Source: Tieghemiomyces parasiticus
Lineage: Eukaryota; Kickxellomycota; Dimargaritomycetes; Dimargaritales; Dimargaritaceae
Length of the DNA: 64,000 bases
Reading direction: 5' to 3'
Assembly: GCA_027575765.1 (NCBI GenBank)
Contig: JANBPT010000080.1
Coordinates: forward strand, 1-64,000
Part shown: in pieces, positions 1 to 10,535 of the stretch
Position numbering within the stretch: the stretch's first letter is position 1
Layout of the letters: each line of letters begins with the position of its first letter
The notes under the pieces: model-generated
Seen by the model: only the letters and a program-made list of their open reading frames with translations
The model's database searches: none
What the model was told of the DNA's origin: nothing
Translations under genes and position numbers: made by a program

Positions 1-164
1 GTATAGGCCAACAATGTAACCTATTTTTAGCTCTTTTATAATCCCCTAGGAACAAAGTGGCCATTGAGGTCCCAAACTACCACACCCCACTTCATCTAAT
101 ATATTTATAAAAGCTCTCACATTTTATGTTACCTAGTAAAATACCAAAAAAAAATGGGATGGCA

Positions 165-529
165 TGTAAGGGCTTAACAGGGCTTGAGGGATACTATGAA
201 GAAGGAATCAGTGAATACTTGTTGTTCTTTATTGGGTTGTGCAAGAACAGGCGTCCTTTTATAGGGATGGCAGTCAAGCATAAAGCAAAGTAGAATGGTG
301 GTGAAGGGAAAACAGCATGGTGGTTATCATAGGATATTGAATAGGATGGTTAATCAGAGAATATGGAAGTGTAGGGCAGATCAATAGTAATAGTAAGGAT
401 ATCAGATAATAAAGAGTAAGGAATATGTATTAAGCCATGATAGTATGGTGGACTATAGGTATCCCAAACTGGTCATGCATTGGGGTATGAGGAGGATTGG
501 CAGGCACCCAGAGAAGCACCTTCATCACA
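165..529 (-). repeat. Possible solo LTR (Ty3/Gypsy-like), reverse orientation
   Basis: Read on the minus strand the segment starts TGTGATGAAG and ends GCCCTTACA, so it has the TG...CA ends of an LTR with a short TGT/ACA inverted terminus. Inside, also on the minus strand, are TATAAAAGG (263-255) and, 30 bases on, AATAAA (233-228), as in a U3-R promoter plus poly(A) unit. No matching 5-base target duplication, primer-binding site or gag/pol frame was found, so it could be a coincidence of AT-rich sequence or a decayed copy. Confidence 0.3.
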
Positions 530-734
530 AATCTGTTGTGTGCAGAGCCTGAAAACCCCTCGATCCCTTTCTATACTCAGTTTTGATGAATCGATTTTAC
601 TTTTGTTTATCAGGTTTGGACAACCCTTTGACTCCAATCCCAAGTGATAGATACCAGACCTGTCACTTCGTCAAAGAATTCTCCACTAGCTGTCCTTCAA
701 CCTTGCTTGCCGATTAAACTTTTCTTCTCTTGAA

Positions 735-766
735 TATAAAAGGAGCGATCCATGCCTCACAATAAA
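735..766 (+). promoter_or_regulatory. TATA box and AATAAA pair, LTR-core-like
   Basis: TATAAAAGG at 735-743 is followed by AATAAA at 761-766. No gene follows that would use this as a promoter. The tight spacing resembles the R region of an LTR retrotransposon. The ends of a possible LTR could not be fixed. Confidence 0.25.
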
Positions 767-1545
767 CGATAACATTCAAAGCCACTTTTATTGTTTTTGA
801 CCAAATTTGATACATACATTTTTATTAGCTCCATTCTTTACGACGTAATTGAGACCATAAACTGCCATTGTTCACAACAAAATGTAAAGCAGACCAAGAT
901 TGGACAGCCGGTCCCACTTTCAAAAGAACCTCCGGGATGGGGTGGAGAGTTTGGGAGTATGCAGTTGGAGCAGAGGTGTCCAAAACTGCAACGTAAAGTG
1001 AAATCGGTTAACTATTGACGGAGTTAACGACTTAATAAAATCTATGACAAATAGTACCAAGTGAGCTTAAGGGAATAGCGCTAAGAGACTTTACTAATGG
1101 AATAGTGCCAACGGATGGCACTATGGGACAAGATGGTATGAAAAAGCTGCCGGACTCTGCGTAGCATACTTGGGTCTGGCTTATATACTATGACTTAGAA
1201 TAAAGGATCTACAATTATTGGTGGAGAGCCTGGCTAGGCCTCTGTCTCTTCCAGGCCTCTCCCAGAGGTTGCCCGGTCTCTTTTCTGTCTTTTCCTTTGT
1301 CGGAGGTATAGGCGCAACCTATTACAACTCCTCAAAGGCAGAAGCCGTGCTTGGATTAACAAAAATGTGGTTAGCCACAGCTAATCACAATCCAGTTTTA
1401 TCAATGTTGACCGCCAGAGGGCAGTAACCAAAGTCTCTAGGCGCCTAGGCCGAGTATATCAATAATCCTGGCTTCCTTTGATTATAAAAAGAAAAGTCTA
1501 TAGTCTTTATTGTAACCGGACATCAGCTTGACGTCCGATAGCCAG

Positions 1546-1580
1546 TATAAAACGGACCCAAGTTGGGCACTATGAATAAA
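1546..1580 (+). promoter_or_regulatory. TATA box and AATAAA pair, LTR-core-like
   Basis: TATAAAA at 1546-1552 is followed by AATAAA at 1575-1580, with the same spacing as the pairs near 735 and 30721. No coding region follows. It may be a third retroelement fragment or chance in AT-rich DNA. Confidence 0.2.
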
Positions 1581-2426
1581 TGACAGCTTTTTACTGACCT
1601 TTTTATTTCTATAAAAATCGCGCCAATTTTCCTTTATTTTATTTTTCTCATCAAGTCCTAAATTTTAGGGGCTTTATGTAGGCCGCGCACAAAAAAAATG
1701 TAATAGTATGACAGGGTGGGGAGGTCTTGATTAAACTGGACGTTGTAAAACGTAAGGATTGGAACAAGTATAAAAAGCCAAATACTGTTCCTGTAAGAGG
1801 AAACAGGCCCGGTATTTAGTCGTGTTGCTTTACTAATGGATACACGCCCTTGTGAACGTAGGCTGGGGCGCTGAGATCAAAGGATGAGTTTAGTCAACGA
1901 CAGTATCATAGGTTAGTAAACCCTGTTGTTATGTGAAACTTGGATCCCTATAGTAAGGTGATCCTTCAGAGCAAGCGGTACTGGTTGGTCCTACACAAAA
2001 ATGTGGTGCTCAGCCCTAAGCGGAGGTCTTCGGTTGGGCCGTACGCGACAACGGTCTGGGCCCAACGGCAAATCGGGAAGAATATGTCAACACGCAGTAT
2101 TGTTTACGTGAGCGTCAAAAGTAAATAGTATGGGATGAGTACGGTGTGGTTATTGATACGAAAAAATAAAATAAAATAAAGTTTACCAGATGAAATCAGA
2201 AAATAGAAAAATTAGCTGGCAAGCCCTTGCCTAACTGTGCGGGCTTGCATTTATACTCGTGCGCGGGGAAGGATCTGCATCCCCCTGCATATTGCATGTA
2301 ACCATAAAACTTTGATCCTAGCTTTCCCCCTAGAAGGGTTGGCTAGTGCTTACGTTTTCCCAGTGCCGACGTGCCCGTCAGATACCTTCAAGAGGCAAAG
2401 CGGGTGTCGGCACCACAAAAATGTAG

Positions 2427-2498
2427 TCCGAAATGGTCCAGTGGTCAGGATCTCACGCTCTCACCGTGATGGCCGGGGTTCAATTCCCCGTTTCGGAG
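2427..2498 (+). tRNA. tRNA-Glu (anticodon CTC)
   Basis: The 72-base segment folds as a complete cloverleaf. The acceptor stem TCCGAAA (2427-2433) pairs perfectly with TTTCGGA (2491-2497), and base 2498 (G) is the discriminator. The anticodon stem TCACG/CGTGA closes a seven-base loop with anticodon CTC at 2460-2462, which reads GAG (Glu). The D arm contains the A box (TGGTCCAGTGGTCAGGA) and the T arm the B box (GGTTCAATTCC), the internal Pol III promoter. There is no intron and no encoded CCA, as expected for a nuclear gene. A Pol III terminator follows directly. Confidence 0.96.
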
Positions 2499-2504
2499 GA
2501 AATC

Positions 2505-2510
2505 TTTTTT
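2505..2510 (+). terminator. Pol III terminator of tRNA-Glu
   Basis: A run of six T residues starts seven bases after the end of tRNA-Glu, the usual place and length for RNA polymerase III termination. Confidence 0.85.
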
Positions 2511-2744
2511 GTATTTTAACTTCAAGTGGAGAAGGTATGTAGCCAACACTATATCATGTAGCCCCATCTTGTTTTTAAATTTGCTTTACTATTTATTTCT
2601 AATGGCATATGAACAAATATTTAGCAACTGACTGGGCAATAGCAGCGAGCCAATTGTCGATGACTAAGCAGTGCAGTCCGACTTGGAGAAAGCCCAACCT
2701 GCCTATACAGGTACTAACCCTGCCGTTCCACCTCACGGCTGTGC

Positions 2745-4337
2745 CTACGCTGAGATGTTGAGAAAGTGCTGGGCTACGACGCGACGTTGTACTTTGCCAG
2801 TTGCGGTACGAGGGAAATCGTCGACGATGTACACCTTTTTGGGCACCTTAAAGGCGGCGAGGGACTGGCGGCAAAAGTCTTTAACGCTCGCTTCCGTGAC
2901 CTGGCCGTGAGCGTCGGCCTTGGGGATGACAGCGGCGTGGACCTCCTGGCCGTAGATCTCATCAGGCACACCGAAGGTAACGGCATCGGTGACCTGCGGG
3001 TGACGGAGCAAAATGTCGTCTACCTCGACAGGGCTGATCTTCTCGCCACCACGATTGATGAGTTCCTTGATGCGGCCGGTCACGGCGAGGTAGCCGTCAG
3101 TATCCTGGCGGCCTTGATCACCGGTCCGGAACCAACCCCCGTCGTGGAACGAGACCGCGTTGGCCGTGGGGTTGTTAAGATAGCCGTGGGTAACATTGGG
3201 ACCGCGCACGCAAATCTCGCCCTCCAGACCGGTGTCGAGCTGGCGGCCCGATTCGTCGAAGATGCCCACGTCGACGCCGAAGCCGAGTCCTACTGTACCG
3301 GCCTTGCGAGGTTGAGGCGGGAGGGGGTTGGAGGTCATCTGGTGGGCCGCCTCGGTCATGGCGTAGGCCTCCAGGACTGGCACCCCATAAGTGTCCTCAA
3401 GCTGCTGGTGGATTACCGGGGCCAGGGCCGACGAACATGAGCGAATGAATCGTAGTCGATGTTGCCCGGTTGCAGGAGACGGATGGCGCAGGAGAATCTG
3501 ATGGATTGTGGGCACCGCGGTGTACCAGGTACACCCCTGAGCGACCACGTCGGCCCAGAACCGCGAGGCAGAGAATTTGGGCGGGACCACCGCCCGGCCG
3601 GAGCTAGCCAGAGTAGCGAGCAAGCCGGCCACAAGCCCATGCACATGGAAAAGTGGCATCACTAGATAGGTTCGGTCTGCCGGGCCAAGCTTGTAGGTGC
3701 CGATGATGTTGTACATGGACCGTGTGAGGTTGGCGTGGGTGAGTGGCACCGCCTTGGGCCGGCCAGTGGTCCCCGAGGTATGTAGGAGCAGGGCGATGTC
3801 CTCGGGCTCCGGCTGGTGGACAAACTCGGTGGGCAGCGGATCCGTCGCCACAGCAGCGGCAGGAGTGCCATGGCCACCGTGTGGTACGACGGCGATGCCA
3901 CCGGGAGCCGTACGGTTCTGGTACACCTCCCACACGCGACACTTGCCATGGGCCTGGGCAGCCTTCAGGGCAGGGTGGTCGTCCGGGGTGCCCTGCGGCA
4001 CCAATAGGATTTTGGTTTGAGCGTCGTCGAGATAAAACTCCAGTTCGCTCTGCGCCAACTGGGGGTTAAGCGGAGCGGCCACGCAGCGCATGAGGGTAGT
4101 TCCTAGAAAGGCCACCACACACTCGAAGGTGTTCGTGAAGATGGACGAAATGACGTCGCCAGGCTGCAGGCCCTGCGCGGCTAGTTGGGTCTGGAAACCG
4201 AGCAGGGCGCATTTGAGGTCGCCGTAGGTCAGGACAGTGGCGATTGACGAAGGGTCAGCCGAAGGGGGCTCGGGGATTACCAGTGCGTCGGCATTAGGCG
4301 AGGCGTGGACGAAGATATCGGCGAGTGTAGGGGCCAT
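2745..4337 (-). CDS. PCS60: Oxalate--CoA ligase / peroxisomal-type acyl-CoA synthetase
   Basis: A 530-residue member of the AMP-forming acyl-CoA synthetase family, closest by eye to Pcs60/AAE3 enzymes that activate oxalate with ATP and CoA. Motifs: the phosphate-binding loop HTSGTTGRPKAVPLTH (about 186-201), EAYAMTEAAHQMTSNPLP (about 323-340, the signature that separates AAE3/Pcs60 from 4-coumarate ligases), TGD near 406, INRGGEKISPVEVD (about 427-440) and the catalytic-lysine region TATGKVQRR with K515. The start is the ATG at 4337, where family similarity begins; the frame stays open upstream to 4589 but that part is not protein-like. It is a single exon. The C-terminus, ending NISA, is not a standard peroxisomal PTS1 tripeptide, unlike the SKL-type ends known for this family, so its location is uncertain. 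Confidence 0.9.
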   Translation of the reverse strand: MAPTLADIFVHASPNADALVIPEPPSADPSSIATVLTYGDLKCALLGFQTQLAAQGLQPGDVISSIFTNTFECVVAFLGTTLMRCVAAPLNPQLAQSELEFYLDDAQTKILLVPQGTPDDHPALKAAQAHGKCRVWEVYQNRTAPGGIAVVPHGGHGTPAAAVATDPLPTEFVHQPEPEDIALLLHTSGTTGRPKAVPLTHANLTRSMYNIIGTYKLGPADRTYLVMPLFHVHGLVAGLLATLASSGRAVVPPKFSASRFWADVVAQGCTWYTAVPTIHQILLRHPSPATGQHRLRFIRSCSSALAPVIHQQLEDTYGVPVLEAYAMTEAAHQMTSNPLPPQPRKAGTVGLGFGVDVGIFDESGRQLDTGLEGEICVRGPNVTHGYLNNPTANAVSFHDGGWFRTGDQGRQDTDGYLAVTGRIKELINRGGEKISPVEVDDILLRHPQVTDAVTFGVPDEIYGQEVHAAVIPKADAHGQVTEASVKDFCRQSLAAFKVPKKVYIVDDFPRTATGKVQRRVVAQHFLNISA

Positions 4338-5747
4338 GGCGTGGAGGAAGGAGGCTGTGGACCAGGAAATTTGCGTACGAAGCAGTGGTCTCAGGCAGAG
4401 TAGTCTAATGAAGGCAAGGTAGCCGAGCTCTGGAGACGAATGGTGCGAATTTTTTAATACGGGGATGGGAGGGCTAGGCGATAAAGGGTCAGCGGACGTG
4501 TAGCAGGATACATGAGGTCGAGAGGCTATGAATGAGCAGTCCTCTGGCGGAAGAGGAAGAGGCCGTCTATATACTCCTACCGGTCCCACCGGCGGATGAG
4601 GGGGGAGGCTTGGTCTCCTCTCCCTTGCAGGCGGTTCCGAATGTCACACGCCTGCTGCTGTGGCGGGACGTCGTACTGGGACTCGCCGCTTTGTCGGTGC
4701 TCGATACGTCACTGGTAGGGCAGGGAGGGTCCGGCGTGTGGAGGAGTGACTAGGTGGGGAAACCCCATAGCCACCGACGGACGTTACGACCCTGCCTGGT
4801 CGATCCACGTATGCGCCTCCGTCCTGAGCCGTGCCCAGGCCGGCCACGGGTGCCAAGGCTTACGTCGTTCCGCCTGTGTCCCCTGGGCCTACGCTGCCCT
4901 GGTGGCATGGGACGGGCGGAGATAGCGGGAACCGTGTGTCCCACGCCGCCCGGCACGGCCAAGTGCGAACATCGACGGGTGCGGTGTGCAGCGTAACCAC
5001 CACAGCCTTGGCATGTGCTCTACACTTCGACGGAGCCGAGTTAAATCTAGAAGTGACCAACGACACGTCGTAGTAATACATAGAGAGCTAAATTCGGAAA
5101 GTATCCTCTAGCACCAGCTTACCGAGCTTCCCTGACCAACCCGCGGGTGTCCGACGTCGGATGGTTGGCTAGACGCCATGCATACGGCCACATAAAAGTC
5201 CCAGGCATCCACCATGACAAGCAAACGACGGTGCTGGATTACAGCGCAGCGCCCCTTTTAAACGGCAATAAGCTAGGACCCTAATCCGCCCCGCCCGTGC
5301 TGAGCGGACTGACGAGTCAGGCCGAGATCCACGCGATCAGGCCTACGCGTGTACTCTTAAATAAAGCAGCGACAGGGACGTGCCGCGAACCACGCGACAG
5401 GGTCCACGCCGCGCAACGGGGTAACGGCCCTTAGGCCCCGATCAGCCCATGGGTCTCCACTGATGTGCGGACAGTCGAACGACCTTGGCCTCCTGCTCAG
5501 CTCCAGTTTTCTATCGGCTCTGACTTCAGCCCAGTGCGCACCTCTCGTTCTGGTCGCCATTTCTCCACTTCTCACCTATTGGAGATTTCCGGGACTCCCA
5601 CTTTTGGCGCTGCTATCCACCGCAGGGCTAGCAACCCTCATCAGCAGCCTTCCGGCATTTCATACCCTACTTCCCATTCCCCTGCCCGCTTCTCCGAATC
5701 ACCCGGCCTGCATCCGCCCCCTCCCCTAGCCCTACACGGTCCCACGA
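4338..5747. other. Intergenic region between divergent genes
   Basis: This separates the divergent acyl-CoA synthetase and MAU2 genes and must carry both promoters. Only short frames without motifs were seen. It contains a perfect 12-base palindrome TCCGACGTCGGA (5150-5161), flanked by CCAACC (5137-5142) and GGTTGG (5163-5168), and pyrimidine-rich sequence just before the MAU2 ATG. No RNA gene was recognised. Confidence 0.5.
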
Positions 5748-8700
5748 ATGAACCCGTACCAAGGAACCTATAACGCCCCTGCGGGCTACAATGCCCCCAC
5801 GACGGGCTCGCTAGTCCCGCCGCCCCACGGCCAGTACCAATTCCAGCCAGTGTACCAGCAGCCCCTGTCATCCCAGATGTACCCGTCGCCGCCGCAGCCC
5901 CCACCCCCGCCTAGCGTACCGGCCGATATCCACGAGCACCTCTGGTCGCTGTGTCATTACTACCTTGCCTGCGCACGGTACATGAGCAACGTGCAGCACA
6001 AGTTCATTCCGGGCACCACCAGTTATAAGGCCGAGCACTACATCCTCTCGGCCATCGCGACCGCCCAGGGTGTCGTAGATACGTCGGGCGGCCAGTCCGC
6101 TGCGGTAAGTACGGTTGACCAGGGCAGTAGATGCGCACAGATGTACCGGTGGCCCCGGTGGAGGTCTGGTCGCCACCTCTCGGCTATTGGTTGGTACCGG
6201 TGAATAGCAAACAGGGGGTGGCCCACGACCTGTGCTTTCGGCCACGCCACATCAGCCGTTAGCTAACCGCCGCTCGAATTTTCTTGTGTGTTACCTTCCG
6301 CATACTAACTTAGCAGGGCGCGCCACCCCTAGCGCCCTACGCCGAACTACGCTTCCGGTGCCTGGTGGCAGATCTACTGCTGAAGCACACGAAAAATACA
6401 AGCGACGCGGAACTCCACATCCAGAAGGCGGTAAGGTGGCCCCTGGCCAATATAAAGCCAATTGCTTTTGGCTCGTAAAACGCCGCATAAGCTCGGTCCT
6501 ACCTTTCCGCGCTTCGTCTTCACGCTAGTTCGGCGTTTAACCTTGATCCAGCCCGCCCATCTCCCGCCGTCACAATTTCAACTGTCCGTTTTTCCTTTTT
6601 CCCAGTCCCTGTTAGCCTCCCAAGTTGACAGTTCCGGTTCGTACAAGTACTACACGCTGGATCTACAGGTACGCTTCTTGGAGCTAACAAATAGCGTCCC
6701 GGCCGCCGAGAAGGCTTTGATGGCCGCTGTCAAAGAATGTTTTGAGTAAGTATCCGATGACGAACCGGCCACTCACCATAGCCATAGAGGGCTGTGGCCA
6801 GTTTCCGATGGTGTGACCGAAACTAGGCCGCGCCTGATTTCCCACTGATATCGTTTATAACTCTTTTTCTCTTCTCCATTTGGGATGTCGCCCCCCCCAC
6901 TTCTAATCCGCGCTACCCCCCCCCAGATCCCGCCTCGTCCTACATGGTTATTTCTTCTTACTCCGGCTGGCGAATCTCTTTGCCAAGAGCGGCAATATCC
7001 GACAGACTTTCAACATTTTAATGTACGGCATCAAGGCATCCGAACAGCTGGGTAACACGTCTGTCAGGGTAAGTGAGTGGGGCAGCCTGTCGATCGCCAA
7101 CGAAGAGCCCTGGGCACTTGCCGCTTGCGTGATGTTTTTTTTTACCTCGCAATACGATATGCTTGTCTGAAAGCTCCGGTCCAATTCGTTCACCAGTCCA
7201 CATTATCACCATCTCTTCCCCCCCAATAATCGCCACTGTCTATCCCAGATATACCTGTTACTCGTGATGACCCACCACTGCCTGGTATTGCAGTCCACGA
7301 CGCAGTCCTCCAAACTCATCCAGGACATGCACAAATTCTTCACCGAAAACACGCCAGCCGGCACCCCGCCCGTGACGGCGTCCATGCTACCTGTCCCCTT
7401 GCACGTGTACTACTTCATCCTAAGTACCATGGACCACCTACGAAATGGTGACGTCAAGGCGGCCCTTGCTACGCTGCCCCGGCTCCACAAGCTCCTCGAG
7501 CAGTGGCAACCAGCCACGCCGCAGGAGGTGATGGGCGCCTTTCATTTGCCGCTCAACACGACGTCCTACGCGACGACCTTGACCGTTGGGAAGTCCGTTC
7601 CTGCCACGCCTAGGGCCGGAACTGCGGTCTTCGGTGCTGACGTCCTGCACAACGCCAACCTGAGCCTAGCGTCCCATCTTCAAGTCCAGTGGCTATCCAA
7701 GGGCCAACTGTTTTGTTTGGTTTATTTTCTATCAGCGCTCTGTCACAAGCCCGATGCCGCCCGGCCTACCGGTAAGGCGTTCCTACTGGAGGCTCTCAAA
7801 TGCGTGCAGCGTAAGTGGGCCCCTTATTGGTAATTTTTTCAAGTGGCCTGGCGTATGGCCTGTCCACGCCCGTACTTAGCCGATCCAGGCGGCTGCTGGA
7901 CTCTGCTCCTTATCACTCGACTAACCTGTCCCCTTCACCATCCCCTCCACGTCACCATTCATGTTACCAACTACCTAGGAGAGATTGACGACGTAGGAAG
8001 TAAGTAACAGGATAGCTCTTCACATTGCCCCCCCTATCTCCATCTGGTAGTCCTTATTCCCTTGACCCGTATGTCCTGTGTTTATGCTCCCTGACCGGGA
8101 CTCGGTCCACTCATCTTTTTACACGCCTTGTCCCTTTACCCCTCCCTCCTCCTCCCTCGGCCGATGCAGAGCAACCCTCTGCTCATGAGGCCTTTGAGAG
8201 CCAACGCTGGTACTCTCGGCTCAAGGTACACATGCTGTTGCACTGGACTGACGTGTCACTCCTCCGGGGCGATTTGGATGACGCTGAAATGGCCCTGCTT
8301 GAGGCGGTCAAGTGGGCCCAACAGCTCGACGAGTGGAACCGTTTCAAACTTCATACGGCATTGCGGTGGGGAATGCTGTGCCAACAGACGGGAAAGGCCA
8401 GCGAGGCTCTGGACTACTACGAGGCCTGCTTTCTGGTAAGTATCATGTATCCGGTCTAGCTGGAAAAGGAATGGGCTAGCTCGATCGATACTGCCCGTCT
8501 CTCCACGGCTCGGGCCCCGCTCTACTAACGATTTGATATCCCCGGCCTCGTACTATCTTATTTGTATTCATCCGAATCCGGTCGCTGCTTACAATGTTGT
8601 AGGAGGCACCATCCAAAGAGCTCAAAGTACTCATGCAGCTCCACAAGATCCTCATTTACTTGGGCCAGGATTACTTTGACAAAAAGAAAGTGAGTGTTGC

Positions 8701-9543
8701 GTATAGAGGGCGGCCTCCATTATTTTCTGGCCCGCCAGCTTTACCATGCATTGTTCATGTATCAATTCTGACACACGTTTCGTCCCATTTCCTACCTCAT
8801 GTACTGGCCTCCCGCGCGGCCGACCCTCCCAGGTCGAGGAATTACTGGAATCTATCCGTGCGGACTGTGAGGGCAGTCTACCCGATAGCTACACGGCCGC
8901 GTTTCGCATCCTGGACAGTATATTGAGTGCTGAATTTATCAAGGCCAAGTAAGTATAGTCCTCTGAGTGGGGCCTGGTAAGCATTACCTGTTACACTCTG
9001 TCGTGCACTTGATTAGCCGCCTTTCCTAACGATGACCATTGTCTCACGCGCGCTTTTACCCGCCTGATTTTTGCCATCGCTGCAGAACCCTGCTACTAGA
9101 GGCGATCAAGATCTGCAACAAGATCTGTAACACGCAGCTCCAGGCTCTCACGTTGGCCTTCCTAGGTACTATCTTCTTCTCGACCGACAGCGAACAGACG
9201 GAGAAGATGCTGACCATGTCCTACTCAATCTCGGAGAAAAGCGGCCAGAAAATCCCCATGCTCGTCACGGGGGCCCTTCTAGGAGGTAAGTGTGCAGCCA
9301 GAGCGAGCGTAGGGCCAGGTCCGGCCGCTCTTCTTTAACCTACAGCACAATTGACTAATCATCCCTGTTCCTCCCCATACCGGATGGGTGCTGCCCCGTT
9401 TTTTCTTGACGCCCTCCACTGCCCCAGACCTGTACCAGCAACAAAACGCACGCGCCAAGTTTTCACGTCAGTCTGAGATCAACAACCAGACCTGGGCTGC
9501 GGCCTACCAGGTGGTAAACCGGCGTTTTAGCGCCGACCTATGA
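5748..9543 (+). CDS. MAU2: Cohesin-loading factor MAU2/SCC4 homologue
   Basis: MAU2/Scc4 partners Scc2/NIPBL to load cohesin on chromatin and is built from helical TPR-like repeats. Eleven exons give one phase-consistent frame of 706 residues: 5748-6104, 6317-6430, 6606-6745, 6927-7068, 7249-7810, 7979-7999, 8170-8435, 8603-8689, 8833-8948, 9086-9285, 9428-9543. Nearly all donors are GTAAGT/GTGAGT. The N-terminus (about 50 residues) is rich in Pro, Gln and Tyr; family-like helices start near HEHLWSLCHYYLACARYM, and the LLLKHTKNTSDAELHIQKA repeat matches the Scc4 pattern. The C-terminal exons (LLLEAIKICNKICNTQLQAL, AYQVVNRRFSADL) also fit. Least certain is the 21-base exon 6, chosen because it keeps the phase between exons 5 and 7. 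No adjacent gene is a cohesin partner. Confidence 0.88.
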
Positions 9544-9740
9544 ATGCAACATATTAGGTGACCCTTTTCAAACACGTCTCATCTCGCAAACCACGCAACG
9601 CGCTTTGCCTTCGACGTTCGTTTAAATGTATATTTAGAGTTTTAGTTTGATAAATCGGAGCGGCGGGTGAACCGTAGCGATAGTTTGTTTAGAGTGCATT
9701 TTTTGGTCGGCAAGTGACATTGATGTCATGAAAACAGGCT

Positions 9741-10232
9741 TCACGTACCCTGGACTGTTACGCCGAAAGTAAGCTTGGACCAAACCTGTTGACTGAGACG
9801 TACCGCAAGGTCCAACGTAGCCCCGCAGTAGTGGTTATTGTCAACCGATAACCGGGCTGTGTATCGGAGGATTGTCGCCAGGCCGGCCGGCTGGACAGCC
9901 CAGCCACCTGGCCCCGAAAGTGGACGGCGGTTGTAGAGCAAGTTACCCCCGTCGCCCATGGAATTCTTCGCATCACTGCCCCGCCTGCTGCGGAGTCGGT
10001 CTAATCTCCGCCCACCAGTCTTACATGGGAAAAAGGTGGGGTCCGACGCCCCGGGTGGTGATTGGTCCGAAATGTACAGCACATAGCGCAGGAAGACCCG
10101 CTGCTCGAGGTGAGCGACATCAAGAAATGGGTGGCAGAGTGGTTCGACGTTGCGGACTGTGATAGGCACAAAAGGGTGATCTAAGTTAGCGGCAGCCTCC
10201 ACAAATCCTTTCCGGTCAGCGGGGCGGATCAT
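9741..10232 (-). CDS. Hypothetical protein, single-exon ORF
   Basis: A 163-codon ATG-started frame lies between the MAU2 stop and the SEC63 start, on the opposite strand to both. Its stop is about 200 bases from the MAU2 stop and its start about 300 bases from the SEC63 ATG, spacing that would suit a real gene with a divergent promoter. The first half has an ordinary amino-acid mix (for example PFVPITVRNVEPLCHPFLDV); the second half is less convincing. No signal peptide, membrane segment or known family was recognised. A chance open frame in GC-rich DNA is a realistic alternative. Confidence 0.3.
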   Translation of the reverse strand: MIRPADRKGFVEAAANLDHPFVPITVRNVEPLCHPFLDVAHLEQRVFLRYVLYISDQSPPGASDPTFFPCKTGGRRLDRLRSRRGSDAKNSMGDGGNLLYNRRPLSGPGGWAVQPAGLATILRYTARLSVDNNHYCGATLDLAVRLSQQVWSKLTFGVTVQGT

Positions 10233-10535
10233 GGCCGGTATCAACTGGGGACCACTGGCCGTTGCGTGGTCCGCCAGCCGTGGCTCCGGGCCTGTCTTGT
10301 ACCCTACTGCTCAACTCATCTGTTCAGATTGCTCTCATCCCCTGCCACATCGCCGTCTTGTTGTGGTCCCGTCCTGCCCACATCACCCTACCGTTCTCTT
10401 TCTCTCTCCCTTCCCCCCTCCTCGTCTGCTCCAGCTCGTTTAGCGCTACAATCCCGCTCACAGCGCCCTCATCTCCCGTTTCCATACTTTCATCGCCAAC
10501 ACTCTTCCTAACCAACTGCACATCCGACCTCTACG

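Larger units (their letters stand above)
1..2426. other. AT-rich intergenic region with LTR-like fragments
   Basis: No convincing protein gene is visible: open frames are short (up to about 100 codons), lack recognisable motifs and several lack an ATG. The stretch is clearly AT-richer than the gene blocks to the right and contains A- and T-runs. Three places have a TATA box followed 26-30 bases later by AATAAA, the arrangement expected in the U3-R part of an LTR; these are listed separately. It reads as old, decayed repeat sequence, but that is inference. Confidence 0.5.

Noticed and set aside
2766..3440. 224-codon plus-strand frame opposite the acyl-CoA synthetase
   Set aside because: Antisense shadow of the conserved adenylation domain.
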